Position numbers and translations under genes: made by a program. A DNA stretch of 64,000 bases from Streptomyces sp. NBC_01294. Its GTDB lineage: Bacteria; Actinomycetota; Actinomycetes; Streptomycetales; Streptomycetaceae. The stretch is from positions 4,157,001-4,221,000 of the forward strand of contig NZ_CP108423.1 in the NCBI RefSeq assembly GCF_035917235.1. The letters are read 5' to 3'. Below are positions 51,141 through 58,480 of this stretch, piece after piece; position 1 is the stretch's first letter; every line of letters begins with the position of its first letter. Below the pieces are notes generated by a model. That model worked only from the letters and a program-made list of their open reading frames with translations, was not told the DNA's origin and made no database searches.

Positions 51141-51562
51141 TGGTTGTCGTAGGTCGCCGAGCTGTCCTTGATGTCCTGCACGGTGGCCTCGCCCGCGTTG
51201 ACGCGGCCGAGGAGCCGGTAGTAGTCGAAGCGGCCCATGCCGGGCGTGAAGCCGACGAAGACGGCGGCCGTGTGGCCGGCGGCGGGGGCGAAGGCGTGCT
51301 TGACGCCCGGCGGGATGGCGATGAAGTCGCCGGCGCCCAGGGTCTGGATCTCGTCGCCGACGAGGACGTCGAGCTGCCCGGCGGTGACGTGGAAGAACTC
51401 GGTGGCCTTGGTGTGGAAGTGCACCGGGGCGCCCGCCGCGCCCTCCTCGAAGGTGGCGGTGTTGCAGGTGAGCTCGGCGGTGTCCGTGAGCAGGGTGATG
51501 AGGCTGCCGGGGGCGTCCTGGATGGCTTCGGCGGTGGCGGCGCGGGTCGCGATCTCTGTCAT
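51089..51562 (-). CDS. Cupin-domain protein
   Basis: This 157-residue protein has a single cupin barrel with motif 1 GAPVHFHTKATEFFHVTAGQL and motif 2 GDFIAIPPGVKHAF, giving the two-His/Glu/His metal site. Such proteins include small dioxygenases, isomerases and sensors; the substrate is unknown. The start is ATG 51562. The last 17 codons are antisense to the end of the opcA-like gene (52-bp overlap), and the tail SGRRRSAEP is probably not conserved. Confidence 0.87.
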   Translation of the reverse strand: MTEIATRAATAEAIQDAPGSLITLLTDTAELTCNTATFEEGAAGAPVHFHTKATEFFHVTAGQLDVLVGDEIQTLGAGDFIAIPPGVKHAFAPAAGHTAAVFVGFTPGMGRFDYYRLLGRVNAGEATVQDIKDSSATYDNHYAESAAWSGRRRSAEP

Positions 51563-51679
51563 GTCCCCCAATTTATGCCCCGATAGACCGAGCGCAGAGG
51601 TCAATCGGTGGGCAGTCAGCCCGGTCAATTCAGCGTTGAACGCGATTCTGATCACGGGTCTGACCAGGTACGGAGCCTG

Positions 51680-51764
51680 ACCAGGGCGGGAGCCGGAGTC
51701 GGAGCCGGAGCCGGATCAGAGATCAGAGATCAGGGGACCAGGGGACCAGGGGACCAGGGGATCA
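51680..51764. repeat. Short tandem repeats in an intergenic gap
   Basis: GGAGCC-type hexamers (51689-51716), a doubled CAGAGAT unit and three to four copies of the octamer GGGGACCA (51730-51764) fill the gap between the cupin and HhH-GPD genes. No gene is seen here. Confidence 0.65.
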
Positions 51765-52364
51765 GGAGCCGCCGGAGGCCTTGGCGGCCTTGGCCGCGGC
51801 CTTCATCTCCTGCTTGTGCGCCCGCACCTTCGCCAGGGATTCCGGCCCGGTGATGTCGGCCGCCGAACGGTAGACGTTCGCCTGCCCGTACCCGCCCGCG
51901 GCCTCCCGCCAGCCCGTCGGGCGTACGCCGAACCGCTTGCCCAGCAGGGCGAGGAAGATCTGCGCCTTCTGCTCCCCGAAGCCCGGCAGCGACTTGAGCC
52001 GCTTCAGCAGCTCCTGGCCCGTCGCGGCGTCGGCCCAGACCGCCTCGGCGTTCCCGCCGTAGTGCTCCACCAGGTACGCGCACAGCTGCTGGATCCGCGT
52101 CGCCATCGACCCCGGATACCGGTGCACGGCGGGCTTCTCGGAGAGCAGCGCGGCGAAGGCCTCCGGGTCGTACGCGGCGATGGCGTGCGCGTCCAGATCG
52201 TCGGAGCCCAGCCGCTGGGCGATCGTCCAGGGCCCCGAGAACGCCCACTCCATCGGAACCTGCTGGTCCAGCAGCATCCCGACGAGCGCGGCGAGCGGGC
52301 TCCGGCCGAGCAGCGCGTCCGCATCCGGCTGCTGTGCCAGCCGGATGGTGATGTCCTTGTCCAT
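51762..52364 (-). CDS. HhH-GPD base-excision repair-like protein
   Basis: This 200-residue protein has PLAALVGMLLDQQVPMEWAF (the helix typical of DNA glycosylases) and the helix-hairpin-helix LLKRLKSLPGFGEQKAQIFLALLG. The catalytic Lys/Asp normally found after the HhH is not obvious, as in the actinobacterial subfamily, so glycosylase chemistry is uncertain. An Ala/Lys-rich tail ends the protein. It is divergent from the VOC gene across 106 bp. Confidence 0.85.
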   Translation of the reverse strand: MDKDITIRLAQQPDADALLGRSPLAALVGMLLDQQVPMEWAFSGPWTIAQRLGSDDLDAHAIAAYDPEAFAALLSEKPAVHRYPGSMATRIQQLCAYLVEHYGGNAEAVWADAATGQELLKRLKSLPGFGEQKAQIFLALLGKRFGVRPTGWREAAGGYGQANVYRSAADITGPESLAKVRAHKQEMKAAAKAAKASGGS

Positions 52365-52470
52365 GGCTCCAGCGTCCCGCGTGGGCGTGCTCCCCGCGCG
52401 GTCGGCACACCGCGCGCCTAGCGTGAGTACGACGAACAGCTACGAGTCGGAGTCGAGGAGTCGATCGATC

Positions 52471-53283
52471 ATGCTTGAGTTTCCCGAAGGCGCACCGTGC
52501 TGGGTGGACGCGATGTTCACGGACGTGGAGGGCGCCAAGACCTTCTACGGCGACGTACTGGGCTGGACCTTCGGCGAGGCCGGCACCGAGTACGGCAACT
52601 ACACGCAGGCCTACTCCGACGGGAAGGCCGTCGCGGCCGTCGTCCCGCCGATGCCGGGGGTCGACGCCCCCTCGCAGTGGTGTCTGTACTTCGCCTCGCC
52701 CGACGCGGCGGCGACGGCCGGGAAGGTCACCGCGTCCGGCGGCGAGGTCCTGATGGGTCCGATGCGGGTGGGCGCCTTCGGCACGATGCTCATCGCGAAG
52801 GAGCCGAGCGGCGCGGTCTTCGGCGTCTGGCAGCCGGGCGAGCACAAGGGCTTCGAGAAGATGGGCGAGCCGGGCTCCTACGCCTGGGCGGAGGTCTTCA
52901 CCCGGGAGCCGGACAAGCCGGACGCGTTCCTTCCGCAGGTCTTCCCGTACAACGCCCAGCAGATGGACGCGGGCGACGACCCCGCGGCGGCGGGCATGGA
53001 CTTCAAGGTCTTCAGCGTCAACGGTCCCGAGAACCCGGTGCTGGGCCGGATGAAGATGGACGACGACTTCCCGCCGGAGGTGCCGCCGTACATCCAGATC
53101 TACTTCGGCGTCCCGGACTGCGACGAGGCGGTCGCGAAGACGAAGAAGCACGGCGGGAAGCTGCACTTCGGGCCGATGGACAGCCCGTTCGGCCGCTTCG
53201 CGGCGGTGACGGACCCGCAGGGCGCGGCCTTCGCGGTGATCGACATGTCGACGACGGTCGGGGAGATGCCGAGCTTCGGCTGA
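52471..53283 (+). CDS. Two-domain VOC (glyoxalase/bleomycin-resistance) family protein
   Basis: This 270-residue protein starts at ATG 52471 with GAGGAG upstream. Two tandem VOC units (about 5-125: CWVDAMFTDVEGAKTFYGDVLGWTFG; about 135-265: YAWAEVFTREPDKPDAFLPQVF and IYFGVPDCDEAVAKTKKHGGKL) are present. Such duplicated forms are common in Streptomyces as putative antibiotic-binding or small dioxygenase proteins. The usual metal-binding His/Glu set is incomplete, which favours a ligand-binding or sequestration role (inference). Confidence 0.88.
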   Translation: MLEFPEGAPCWVDAMFTDVEGAKTFYGDVLGWTFGEAGTEYGNYTQAYSDGKAVAAVVPPMPGVDAPSQWCLYFASPDAAATAGKVTASGGEVLMGPMRVGAFGTMLIAKEPSGAVFGVWQPGEHKGFEKMGEPGSYAWAEVFTREPDKPDAFLPQVFPYNAQQMDAGDDPAAAGMDFKVFSVNGPENPVLGRMKMDDDFPPEVPPYIQIYFGVPDCDEAVAKTKKHGGKLHFGPMDSPFGRFAAVTDPQGAAFAVIDMSTTVGEMPSFG

Positions 53284-53676
53284 GCCCGGCCGATCCCGCA
53301 CCCACCCCGTCCGGGCCGAGGGTGTGCGTGCACGTGCCCGTGCCCCTGCCGGCGGTTCACGGCAGGGGCACGGGGCTGTGGGGGCGGGCCGGCGGCGCAG
53401 GCCGAGGACTCCGCGGATTCCCCCGACATCATGGGCGCGCGGCGGCGGGAAACACGTGGACGGGGCCGGGGAGGGCACCCGATGCACTAGTGGACTCACC
53501 TCTACGGACCGCATTCCCCGCCGGGTGTTCGGGAACGGCCTCAGTGGCCTCCGTGCCTCAGTGGTCTGTCCGCGGCCTGTCCGCGGCCTGTCAGCGGCCC
53601 GTCAGCGGCCCGTCAGGACCCGCGGGCATCGTCCTGCTCATCGAGAACGGCAGCACCCCGATGAGGAGAGATCACC
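53284..53676. other. Gap with terminator and 11-bp tandem repeats
   Basis: The VOC gene is followed by a perfect 13-bp hairpin (53339-53351 with 53360-53372, CGTGCCCCTGCCG). The rest holds no gene. At 53571-53616 four copies of an 11-mer (GCGGCCTGTCC/GCGGCCCGTCA) lie 60-105 bp upstream of the serine-hydrolase start. Confidence 0.7.
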
Positions 53677-55074
53677 GTGACCACGAGTACGCAGACCGCC
53701 CTGTCCGAGTTCGTCGGAGCGACGGCCGAGGAGTTCGGCGTCCCCGGCGTCGCCGTCGCCGTGTGGGTGGACGGGCGCGAGGTCTACGCCTGCCACGGCG
53801 TGACGAGCGTCGAGAACCCGCTGCCCGTCGACCGGGACACGCTGTTCCAGGTGGGCTCGGTCACCAAGACCCACACGGCGACCGCGCTGATGCGCCTGGT
53901 CGAGGAGGGACGGGTGGAGCTGGACGCGCCGGTGCGCCGGTACGTTCCCGAGCTCGGTCTCGCCGACGAGCGGGCCGCGGCGGAAATCACCGTGCTGAAC
54001 CTGCTCAACCACACCGCGGGCCTCGCCTGGAACCTCATCGTCGACACCGGCGAGGGCGACGACGCGCTGGCCCGCTTCGTGGCGATGCTGCCCGGGCTGG
54101 AGCAGATCGCGCCGCCCGGCACCCGGGCCTCGTACAGCCAGGGCGCGTTCAACCTGGCCGGGCGGATCCTGGAGAACGTCACCGGCCTCACCTACGAGCA
54201 GGCCGTGGCCTCGCTGGTGTTCGAGCCCGTGGGCCTGGAGCACAGCTTCTTCGCGCCCTCGGACGTCATGACCCGGCGGTTCTGCGCGAGCCACAACCCC
54301 GGCGAGGACGGCGCACCGGCCGTGGCCCGGCCGTGGACCCTGCGGCGTTACAACAACCCCGGCGGCGGCCTCGCCTCCTCGGTGGCGGACCTGCTCTGCT
54401 GGGCCCGCTTCCACCTGGGCGACGGCCGCGCGGAGAGCGGTGAGCGGGTGCTGTCCGCCGAGGCCCTGCACCGGATGAAGGAGCCGACGGCCGAGCTGCG
54501 CGGCAGCACGCTCGGCGACGCCTTCGGCATCAGCTGGTTCCTGCGCGACGTGGACGGCGTGCGCACCGTCGGGCACGGCGGTTCGGGGAACGGCCAGTTC
54601 GCCGAGCTGCTGACCGTGCCGGAACGCGACTTCGCCGTCGTCGCGCTGTCCAACGCGGGCCCGGACGCCGGCCTCCACTTCAACCGGGCCGTCGTCCGCT
54701 GGGCGCTGGAGACCTTCCTCGGCGTGGCGGACCGCGACCCCGAGCCGCTCCCCTACGACCACGAGCGGGCCCTGGAGGTCGTCGGGAGCTACGACATCGA
54801 CGCCATGACGCTCACCATCGCCACCGACGGCGCGGAGCTGACGATCGGGGCCGCCATCAAGCCGGAGATCCGTGCGGCGTCGGACACCGAGCTGCCCCCG
54901 GACTACGAGCCGGCCGCCATGGGCCTGCTGCCCGGCGACGACGACGGCTACATCGTCACCGCCGGTGGCCTGAAGGGGCAGCGCGGCTTCTTCTCCCGCG
55001 ACGAGAAAGGGGTGATCGTCGGCGCCGACCTCGCCGGGCGGCTGTTCGGCCGGGTGCGGGCCGCCTCCGTGTGA
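53677..55074 (+). CDS. Beta-lactamase-like serine hydrolase
   Basis: This 465-residue protein starts at GTG 53677 after AGGAG. The catalytic motifs of the class C/D-Ala-D-Ala peptidase fold are present: S61-V-T-K64 (QVGSVTKTHTAT), Y153-S-Q (RASYSQGAFN) and H300-G-G (VGHGGSGNG). There is no signal peptide, so it is probably an intracellular esterase or peptidase and not a wall enzyme. A C-terminal beta domain (about 365-465) matches the tail seen in EstB-like hydrolases. Unlike the remnant at 11236 this copy is intact. Confidence 0.9.
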   Translation: MTTSTQTALSEFVGATAEEFGVPGVAVAVWVDGREVYACHGVTSVENPLPVDRDTLFQVGSVTKTHTATALMRLVEEGRVELDAPVRRYVPELGLADERAAAEITVLNLLNHTAGLAWNLIVDTGEGDDALARFVAMLPGLEQIAPPGTRASYSQGAFNLAGRILENVTGLTYEQAVASLVFEPVGLEHSFFAPSDVMTRRFCASHNPGEDGAPAVARPWTLRRYNNPGGGLASSVADLLCWARFHLGDGRAESGERVLSAEALHRMKEPTAELRGSTLGDAFGISWFLRDVDGVRTVGHGGSGNGQFAELLTVPERDFAVVALSNAGPDAGLHFNRAVVRWALETFLGVADRDPEPLPYDHERALEVVGSYDIDAMTLTIATDGAELTIGAAIKPEIRAASDTELPPDYEPAAMGLLPGDDDGYIVTAGGLKGQRGFFSRDEKGVIVGADLAGRLFGRVRAASV

Positions 55075-55085
55075 CGGCCGTGCTC

Positions 55086-55742
55086 CTACGCGTGCTCGGC
55101 CGCCATGTGGTCGTTGATCGTCGCCAGCAGTTCCAGCAGGCCGGCCCGGGTCCAACCGCCGTAGGACTGCTTCCCGGGGAAGAGCACCAGGGCGTGCTGG
55201 GCCTCGGCGGCGACCGGGGCGAGGTGCTCGTCGCAGAAGGGGTGTTCCTGGGTCACGTACGCGGTCAACGCCTCGGCGAACGTCGCGCCGGGCAGTTGGT
55301 CGTCGAACAGGAGGTCGGGCAGGTCGCCCAGGTGGGGGAAGGTGACGTGGGACTCCCAGCCGCCCAGGGGGAGCTCGTCGTAGAAGGCGGGCGGCTCCCG
55401 GTCGAGGATCCGGACGAGGCCGGCCAGCATCCGCAGGTACTGCGCCCAGTCCATGTCGCCGGCGGCCCGGGCCATCCGCTCCCGGAAGCCCTCGGGGGTC
55501 CGCTCCGCCGCCCCGGGCACGTCCAGGGTCTGTGCGACGAGGTCGAGGAGGGCGGCGGCGGTGTAGGGCTCGCAGTGCGTACGGGCGATCCAGGAGGTCC
55601 GGATCGCCCGTATGTAACGCCGGAGCTCGTCGTCCAGGCTCAGCGCGCCGCGGGATTCCTGGACCCCGATGGCGAGGTCCAGCAGCCGCCGTACCGGCCC
55701 GCTGTTGTAGACGTCCGCGGTGGAGGGGGTGGAGGGCACCAT
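55086..55742 (-). CDS. Uncharacterised helical protein
   Basis: This 218-residue protein starts at ATG 55742. It is predicted to be mainly helical (VRRLLDLAIGVQESRGALSLDDELRRYI; AAALLDLVAQTLDV; YLRMLAGLVRILDRE), with a central LGGWESHVTFPHLGDLPDLLF segment. I recognise no domain. It is followed, in transcription order, by nothing close; its upstream neighbour is the ATP-grasp gene 9 bp away, so the two are an operon. A role tied to that enzyme (substrate carrier or modifier) is possible only by position. Confidence 0.65.
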   Translation of the reverse strand: MVPSTPSTADVYNSGPVRRLLDLAIGVQESRGALSLDDELRRYIRAIRTSWIARTHCEPYTAAALLDLVAQTLDVPGAAERTPEGFRERMARAAGDMDWAQYLRMLAGLVRILDREPPAFYDELPLGGWESHVTFPHLGDLPDLLFDDQLPGATFAEALTAYVTQEHPFCDEHLAPVAAEAQHALVLFPGKQSYGGWTRAGLLELLATINDHMAAEHA

Positions 55743-55751
55743 GCCGCGAGC

Positions 55752-56528
55752 CTACGAGGTCACGAACGGCAGGTCGGCGGCGCGGACGCGGTCGCGGGGC
55801 CCGGCGGCGCGCAGCACCACGTCCAGGACCGCGTCCGGCCGGGCGGCGTAACTGTTCGAGAACCACGGCATGTTGGCCTCGACCACCGCGAACCGGCCGG
55901 TCCCGCCGACGAGGCCGACGTCGACGGTGACGGCGCTGGGCAGGGACGGGGCCGTCTCGGCCAGGAGCCCGGCCGCGAACCCGCGTACGTCCGCCCCGCG
56001 CGGATCCGCGTCGAGGGGGGCGGGGTCCAGGCGCCCGTGGACGGCGTACCGGCTCGCGGCGGCGATCTCCCCGTCGATCAGGAAGAGCCGGTACTCGGCG
56101 GCGAAGTCCACCACCTCCGAGACCAGGACGGGGGTGGCGGCGGGCAGGGACCGCGGCAGCGGCGCGCCGTCCCCGTACACCGCCGGCGGGAAGGACTTCT
56201 CGCGCGGCGGCTTCACGAAGGCGGCCCGCCCCGAGCCGGTCAGGGCCCGCGCCCGCCCCAGGGTGGTCAGCTCGATCCGGCGGCCCGTGAACCGCTCCGG
56301 AAGCCGCGCGAGCCAGTCGTCCGGCGGCTCCAGCAGCCCGAGCCCCAGCACCCCGGCCACCCGCGCGCCGGCGTGCGGACCGCCGCACCAGTGCACGGCC
56401 CGCCCGGCCAGCGCGGCGAAACCGGGGCCGAGTGCCCGCACCGCCATCCCCCGCCGCGCGGCGGCCCCGGCGAGCAGCCCGGCGGTGGCGGTCGGCCGGG
56501 CCGGTATCAGGAACACCTCGTCGGTCAT
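55752..56528 (-). CDS. ATP-grasp domain protein (DUF4343-like)
   Basis: This 258-residue protein has an ATP-grasp layout: AAFVKPPREKSFPPAVYGDG for the ATP-binding lysine, VLVSEVVDFAAEYRLFLIDGEI and VVEANMPWFSNSYAARPD with the Glu-Asn magnesium pair. It resembles the DUF4343 set, which ligates a carboxylate to an amine in peptide modification or makes small amides. The partner substrate is unknown. It is followed 9 bp downstream by the helical gene at 55086. No precursor-peptide gene was found nearby. Confidence 0.82.
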   Translation of the reverse strand: MTDEVFLIPARPTATAGLLAGAAARRGMAVRALGPGFAALAGRAVHWCGGPHAGARVAGVLGLGLLEPPDDWLARLPERFTGRRIELTTLGRARALTGSGRAAFVKPPREKSFPPAVYGDGAPLPRSLPAATPVLVSEVVDFAAEYRLFLIDGEIAAASRYAVHGRLDPAPLDADPRGADVRGFAAGLLAETAPSLPSAVTVDVGLVGGTGRFAVVEANMPWFSNSYAARPDAVLDVVLRAAGPRDRVRAADLPFVTS

Positions 56529-56572
56529 CGGCCCATTGTGGAGCGCGGCCGAGACGGGACCGGACGATCCGG

Positions 56573-56623
56573 GGAACGCAGAAGGCCCCGGCCGGTTTCC
56601 CGGTCGGGGCCTTCAAGTGCCCG
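56573..56623. repeat. 51-bp direct repeat, copy 1 (contains terminator)
   Basis: This copy is identical to 57864-57914. Within it GAAGGCCCCG pairs with CGGGGCCTTC around a CCGG-GTTT-CCGG core, a strong hairpin. Together with copy 2 it brackets the toxin-antitoxin segment. Confidence 0.9.
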
Positions 56624-56642
56624 AACTGCAACCACCGCTCGA

Positions 56643-57065
56643 CTACTTACGCCCCTCGGGGCCGTACCACTGGAGGGGTTGGCCGGTTACTGCGGCGATG
56701 CACTCGAAGTCGTGGTCACAGTGCAGGAGGGTGAGCCCCTGCAACTCGGCAGTCGCGGCGACAACGAGATCCACCGCACCGGCGCTGCGGTGCTTGCCTT
56801 GCTTGGTGAGGGCCTCCTGGACCTGCCAGGCCCGGTCGTAGGCGCGGTCGTCGACCGGGACCCAGCCGAAGATCAGCCGGACGTCCTCGATGCCACGTGC
56901 CCGGTCGGCGGCCGATCGGGCGCTGTGGAAGAACTCCAGCTCCGTGATGGGGCACGTGGCGATCAGGCCGGCGGCCGCCGCCTGGTCCCAGCCGTACTGC
57001 TCCGCGTCGCCCCGCATGAAGCGGGCGAGGGCGCTGGTGTCGATCAGGTAGAGAGCGGCGTTCAC
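56643..57065 (-). CDS. VapC-type PIN-domain toxin
   Basis: This 140-residue PIN-domain ribonuclease has acidic residues at Asp9 (LYLIDTSALARF), Glu in ITELEFFHSA, Asp in GAVDLVVAATAEL and HCDHDFE, the full set for metal-dependent RNA cleavage. It starts at ATG 57065, overlapping the stop of the antitoxin gene by 4 bp, the standard order antitoxin-toxin. It lies inside the 1.3-kb segment bounded by the 51-bp direct repeats. The start is well supported by the overlap. Confidence 0.93.
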   Translation of the reverse strand: MNAALYLIDTSALARFMRGDAEQYGWDQAAAAGLIATCPITELEFFHSARSAADRARGIEDVRLIFGWVPVDDRAYDRAWQVQEALTKQGKHRSAGAVDLVVAATAELQGLTLLHCDHDFECIAAVTGQPLQWYGPEGRK

Positions 57066-57277
57066 CGTCGGTAGTTCCGCTTGTCCTCGAAGAGTGTCAG
57101 ATCGAACGCGCCTTCGTCGGCCGCTGCGCGCAGGCGGGTCAAAGCCAGCGCGCGCCGCCTGTTCTCCAGTACCTCGCGCAGGGCCGTGTTGACCGTCTCC
57201 TTCTTGGTGCTGGTCCCCAGGGCCTTGGCTACGTCTGCGAGCAGCTCGTCATCGAGGTCGATCACCGTCCGACTCAT
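57062..57277 (-). CDS. VapB-type antitoxin
   Basis: This 71-residue protein has an N-terminal ribbon-helix-helix (SRTVIDLDDELLADVAKALGTSTKKETVNTALREVLEN) for DNA binding. Its C-terminus (RLRAAADEGAFDLTLFEDKRNYRR) should block the toxin. AAGGGGGTG precedes ATG 57277. An AT-rich promoter-like stretch at about 57290-57315 with a GTATAC palindrome is the likely autoregulatory site. Confidence 0.93.
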   Translation of the reverse strand: MSRTVIDLDDELLADVAKALGTSTKKETVNTALREVLENRRRALALTRLRAAADEGAFDLTLFEDKRNYRR

Positions 57278-57332
57278 TGTGCACCCCCTTTATATCAACT
57301 GTGGAGACAAGTATACCTCTCATGGTTCACCA

Positions 57333-57506
57333 GTGTCATGGGATGGACGGGCTCGGGCCGCGTCTGCGGGGCTATGCCGGCATGACGCTGTGGATGCGGG
57401 AGAGACCTTGGGCAGCGACGGGTTCCTTGAGCGGCTTACGGCGGCCCCGTTCGAGGGTCTGGAGTTCGGGCAGCGGTCCTACGACGATGCGGCGGACGGC
57501 GAGTGA
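57333..57506 (+). pseudogene. Probable antitoxin remnant preceding the second PIN gene
   Basis: A 57-codon frame from GTG 57333 ends FLERLTAAPFEGLEFGQRSYDDAADGE and overlaps the PIN start by 4 bp (GTGA), the position expected of its antitoxin. The part before it (SWDGRARAASAGLC) has no DNA-binding motif, and an alternative frame reads MDGLGPRLRGYAGMTLWM. The gene appears shortened or frameshifted. Confidence 0.4.
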
Positions 57507-57863
57507 TCCATCTGCCCGACACCAATGTGGTCGCCGAGATCACGACGCGGCCGAAACCTGCCCCGGCCGTCATCGCCTGGGCTCGCTCGGTTCCGTCTCC
57601 TGCCCTCTGGCTGAGCGTCATCACGGTCGCGGAGATCGGAGCAGGCATTGAAGGAACGCCTGATCCAGTGCGGCGTATCGCTTTCGAGCGGGCGCTCACG
57701 GACATCCGTCAGCAGTACCGAGACCGGATCGCCGCAGCAGGCGAGCGGGAGGCACTCGCCTACCTCGCTCTTCACCGGAGGCTCAAGAGTGCCGGAACCA
57801 GCCTCGATCCCCCCGATGCGCTGATCGCCGCCACCGCCCTGGCGAACGGCTGGACGCTGGTGA

Positions 57864-57914
57864 GGAACGCAGAAGGCCCCGGCCGGTTTCCCGGTCGGGG
57901 CCTTCAAGTGCCCG
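57864..57914. repeat. 51-bp direct repeat, copy 2 (contains terminator)
   Basis: This copy is identical to 56573-56623. It starts inside the truncated PIN gene and ends 10 bp from the 3' end of the tRNA-Ser-like sequence. Read on the minus strand it would be that tRNA's terminator, which suggests this is its native place. Confidence 0.9.
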
Positions 57915-57923
57915 GTGAGGCAC

Positions 57924-58004
57924 TGGCGGAGGATACGAGATTCGAACTCGTGAGGGGTTGCCCCCAACACGCTTTCCAAGTGTGTTGGCGGTGGTCAGGC
58001 CTCC
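57924..58004 (-). pseudogene. Degenerate tRNA-Ser(GGA)
   Basis: The minus strand carries an intact 3' half: anticodon loop TTGGAAA (GGA), a variable arm with GGGG-CAA-CCCC, a TPsiC arm around GTTCGAATC, acceptor ATCCTCC, discriminator G and an encoded CCA (57924-57926). The 5' half is abnormal: only GGAGG pairs at the acceptor, the D arm is too short (about 10 nt instead of about 17-19), and the anticodon stem has one A-C mismatch. It may be a decayed gene or a hybrid made by recombination. Confidence 0.6.
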
Positions 58005-58166
58005 ACCCAAGGTCGTTCACCTGCGTTCGCTGCCGCCCGTCGATGGCGTCCGGGCCGGTTCCCGGACGGCTGCGAACCGCAGCGGACGCGAGTGAATGAG
58101 ACGGAAACTGAGACGGGCGCGGAACTGCAACAACGCCTGTGCGGCCGCCATGGCATGTTGGGCGGC

Positions 58167-58448
58167 ATGAACGATGCGATAGACCAGCGCAACCCGGCGG
58201 GCATCCGTGTGGGGGACATCTACGAGGACTGCTCTTTCCACCCGGTTCTCTGCACGGAGATCGACGATGACGGAGGGGTAGTGCTGAGCGGTATCTCGCT
58301 GATCGACGGCAGCTTCCCGCGCTCGTGCGACGGCCAGCACTGCGGGCCGATCCGCATCCCGGTCGAGGAGGTCATGCCCATCAAGCGGGACCTGGAGGGC
58401 TACGCCCGCCGGCGGAAGGCCGAACTAGACGCAGCCGACAGCATCTGA
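58167..58448 (+). CDS. Uncharacterised small protein
   Basis: This protein has 93 residues from ATG 58167 (MNDAIDQRNPAGIRVGDIYED). The frame is open from GTG 58092. It contains CSFHPVLCTEIDDDGGVVLSG and DGSFPRSCDGQHCGPIRIPVEE, with four cysteines in CX7C and CX4C spacing that could bind metal. The rest is polar and acidic. No domain is recognised. It faces the convergent STAND gene across 32 bp. Confidence 0.7.
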   Translation: MNDAIDQRNPAGIRVGDIYEDCSFHPVLCTEIDDDGGVVLSGISLIDGSFPRSCDGQHCGPIRIPVEEVMPIKRDLEGYARRRKAELDAADSI

Positions 58449-58480
58449 TCCGTAGCTCTAGATAGATCGGTCATCGAGGG

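Larger units (their letters stand above)
57503..58099 (+). pseudogene. FitB-like PIN toxin, truncated at the 51-bp repeat
   Basis: Residues 1-121 form a PIN domain (MIHLPDTNVVAEITTRP with Asp6; SVITVAEIGAGI; LDPPDALIAATALANGWTLVRN). In family members the TLVTRN segment runs on to a conserved Asp-Phe and a final strand. Here the sequence passes into the 51-bp repeat exactly after TLVRN and then reads antisense through the tRNA-like DNA. The last acidic residue and strand are lost. The formal frame stays open to 58099 but residues beyond about 121 are not family sequence. It is probably inactive. Confidence 0.75.
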
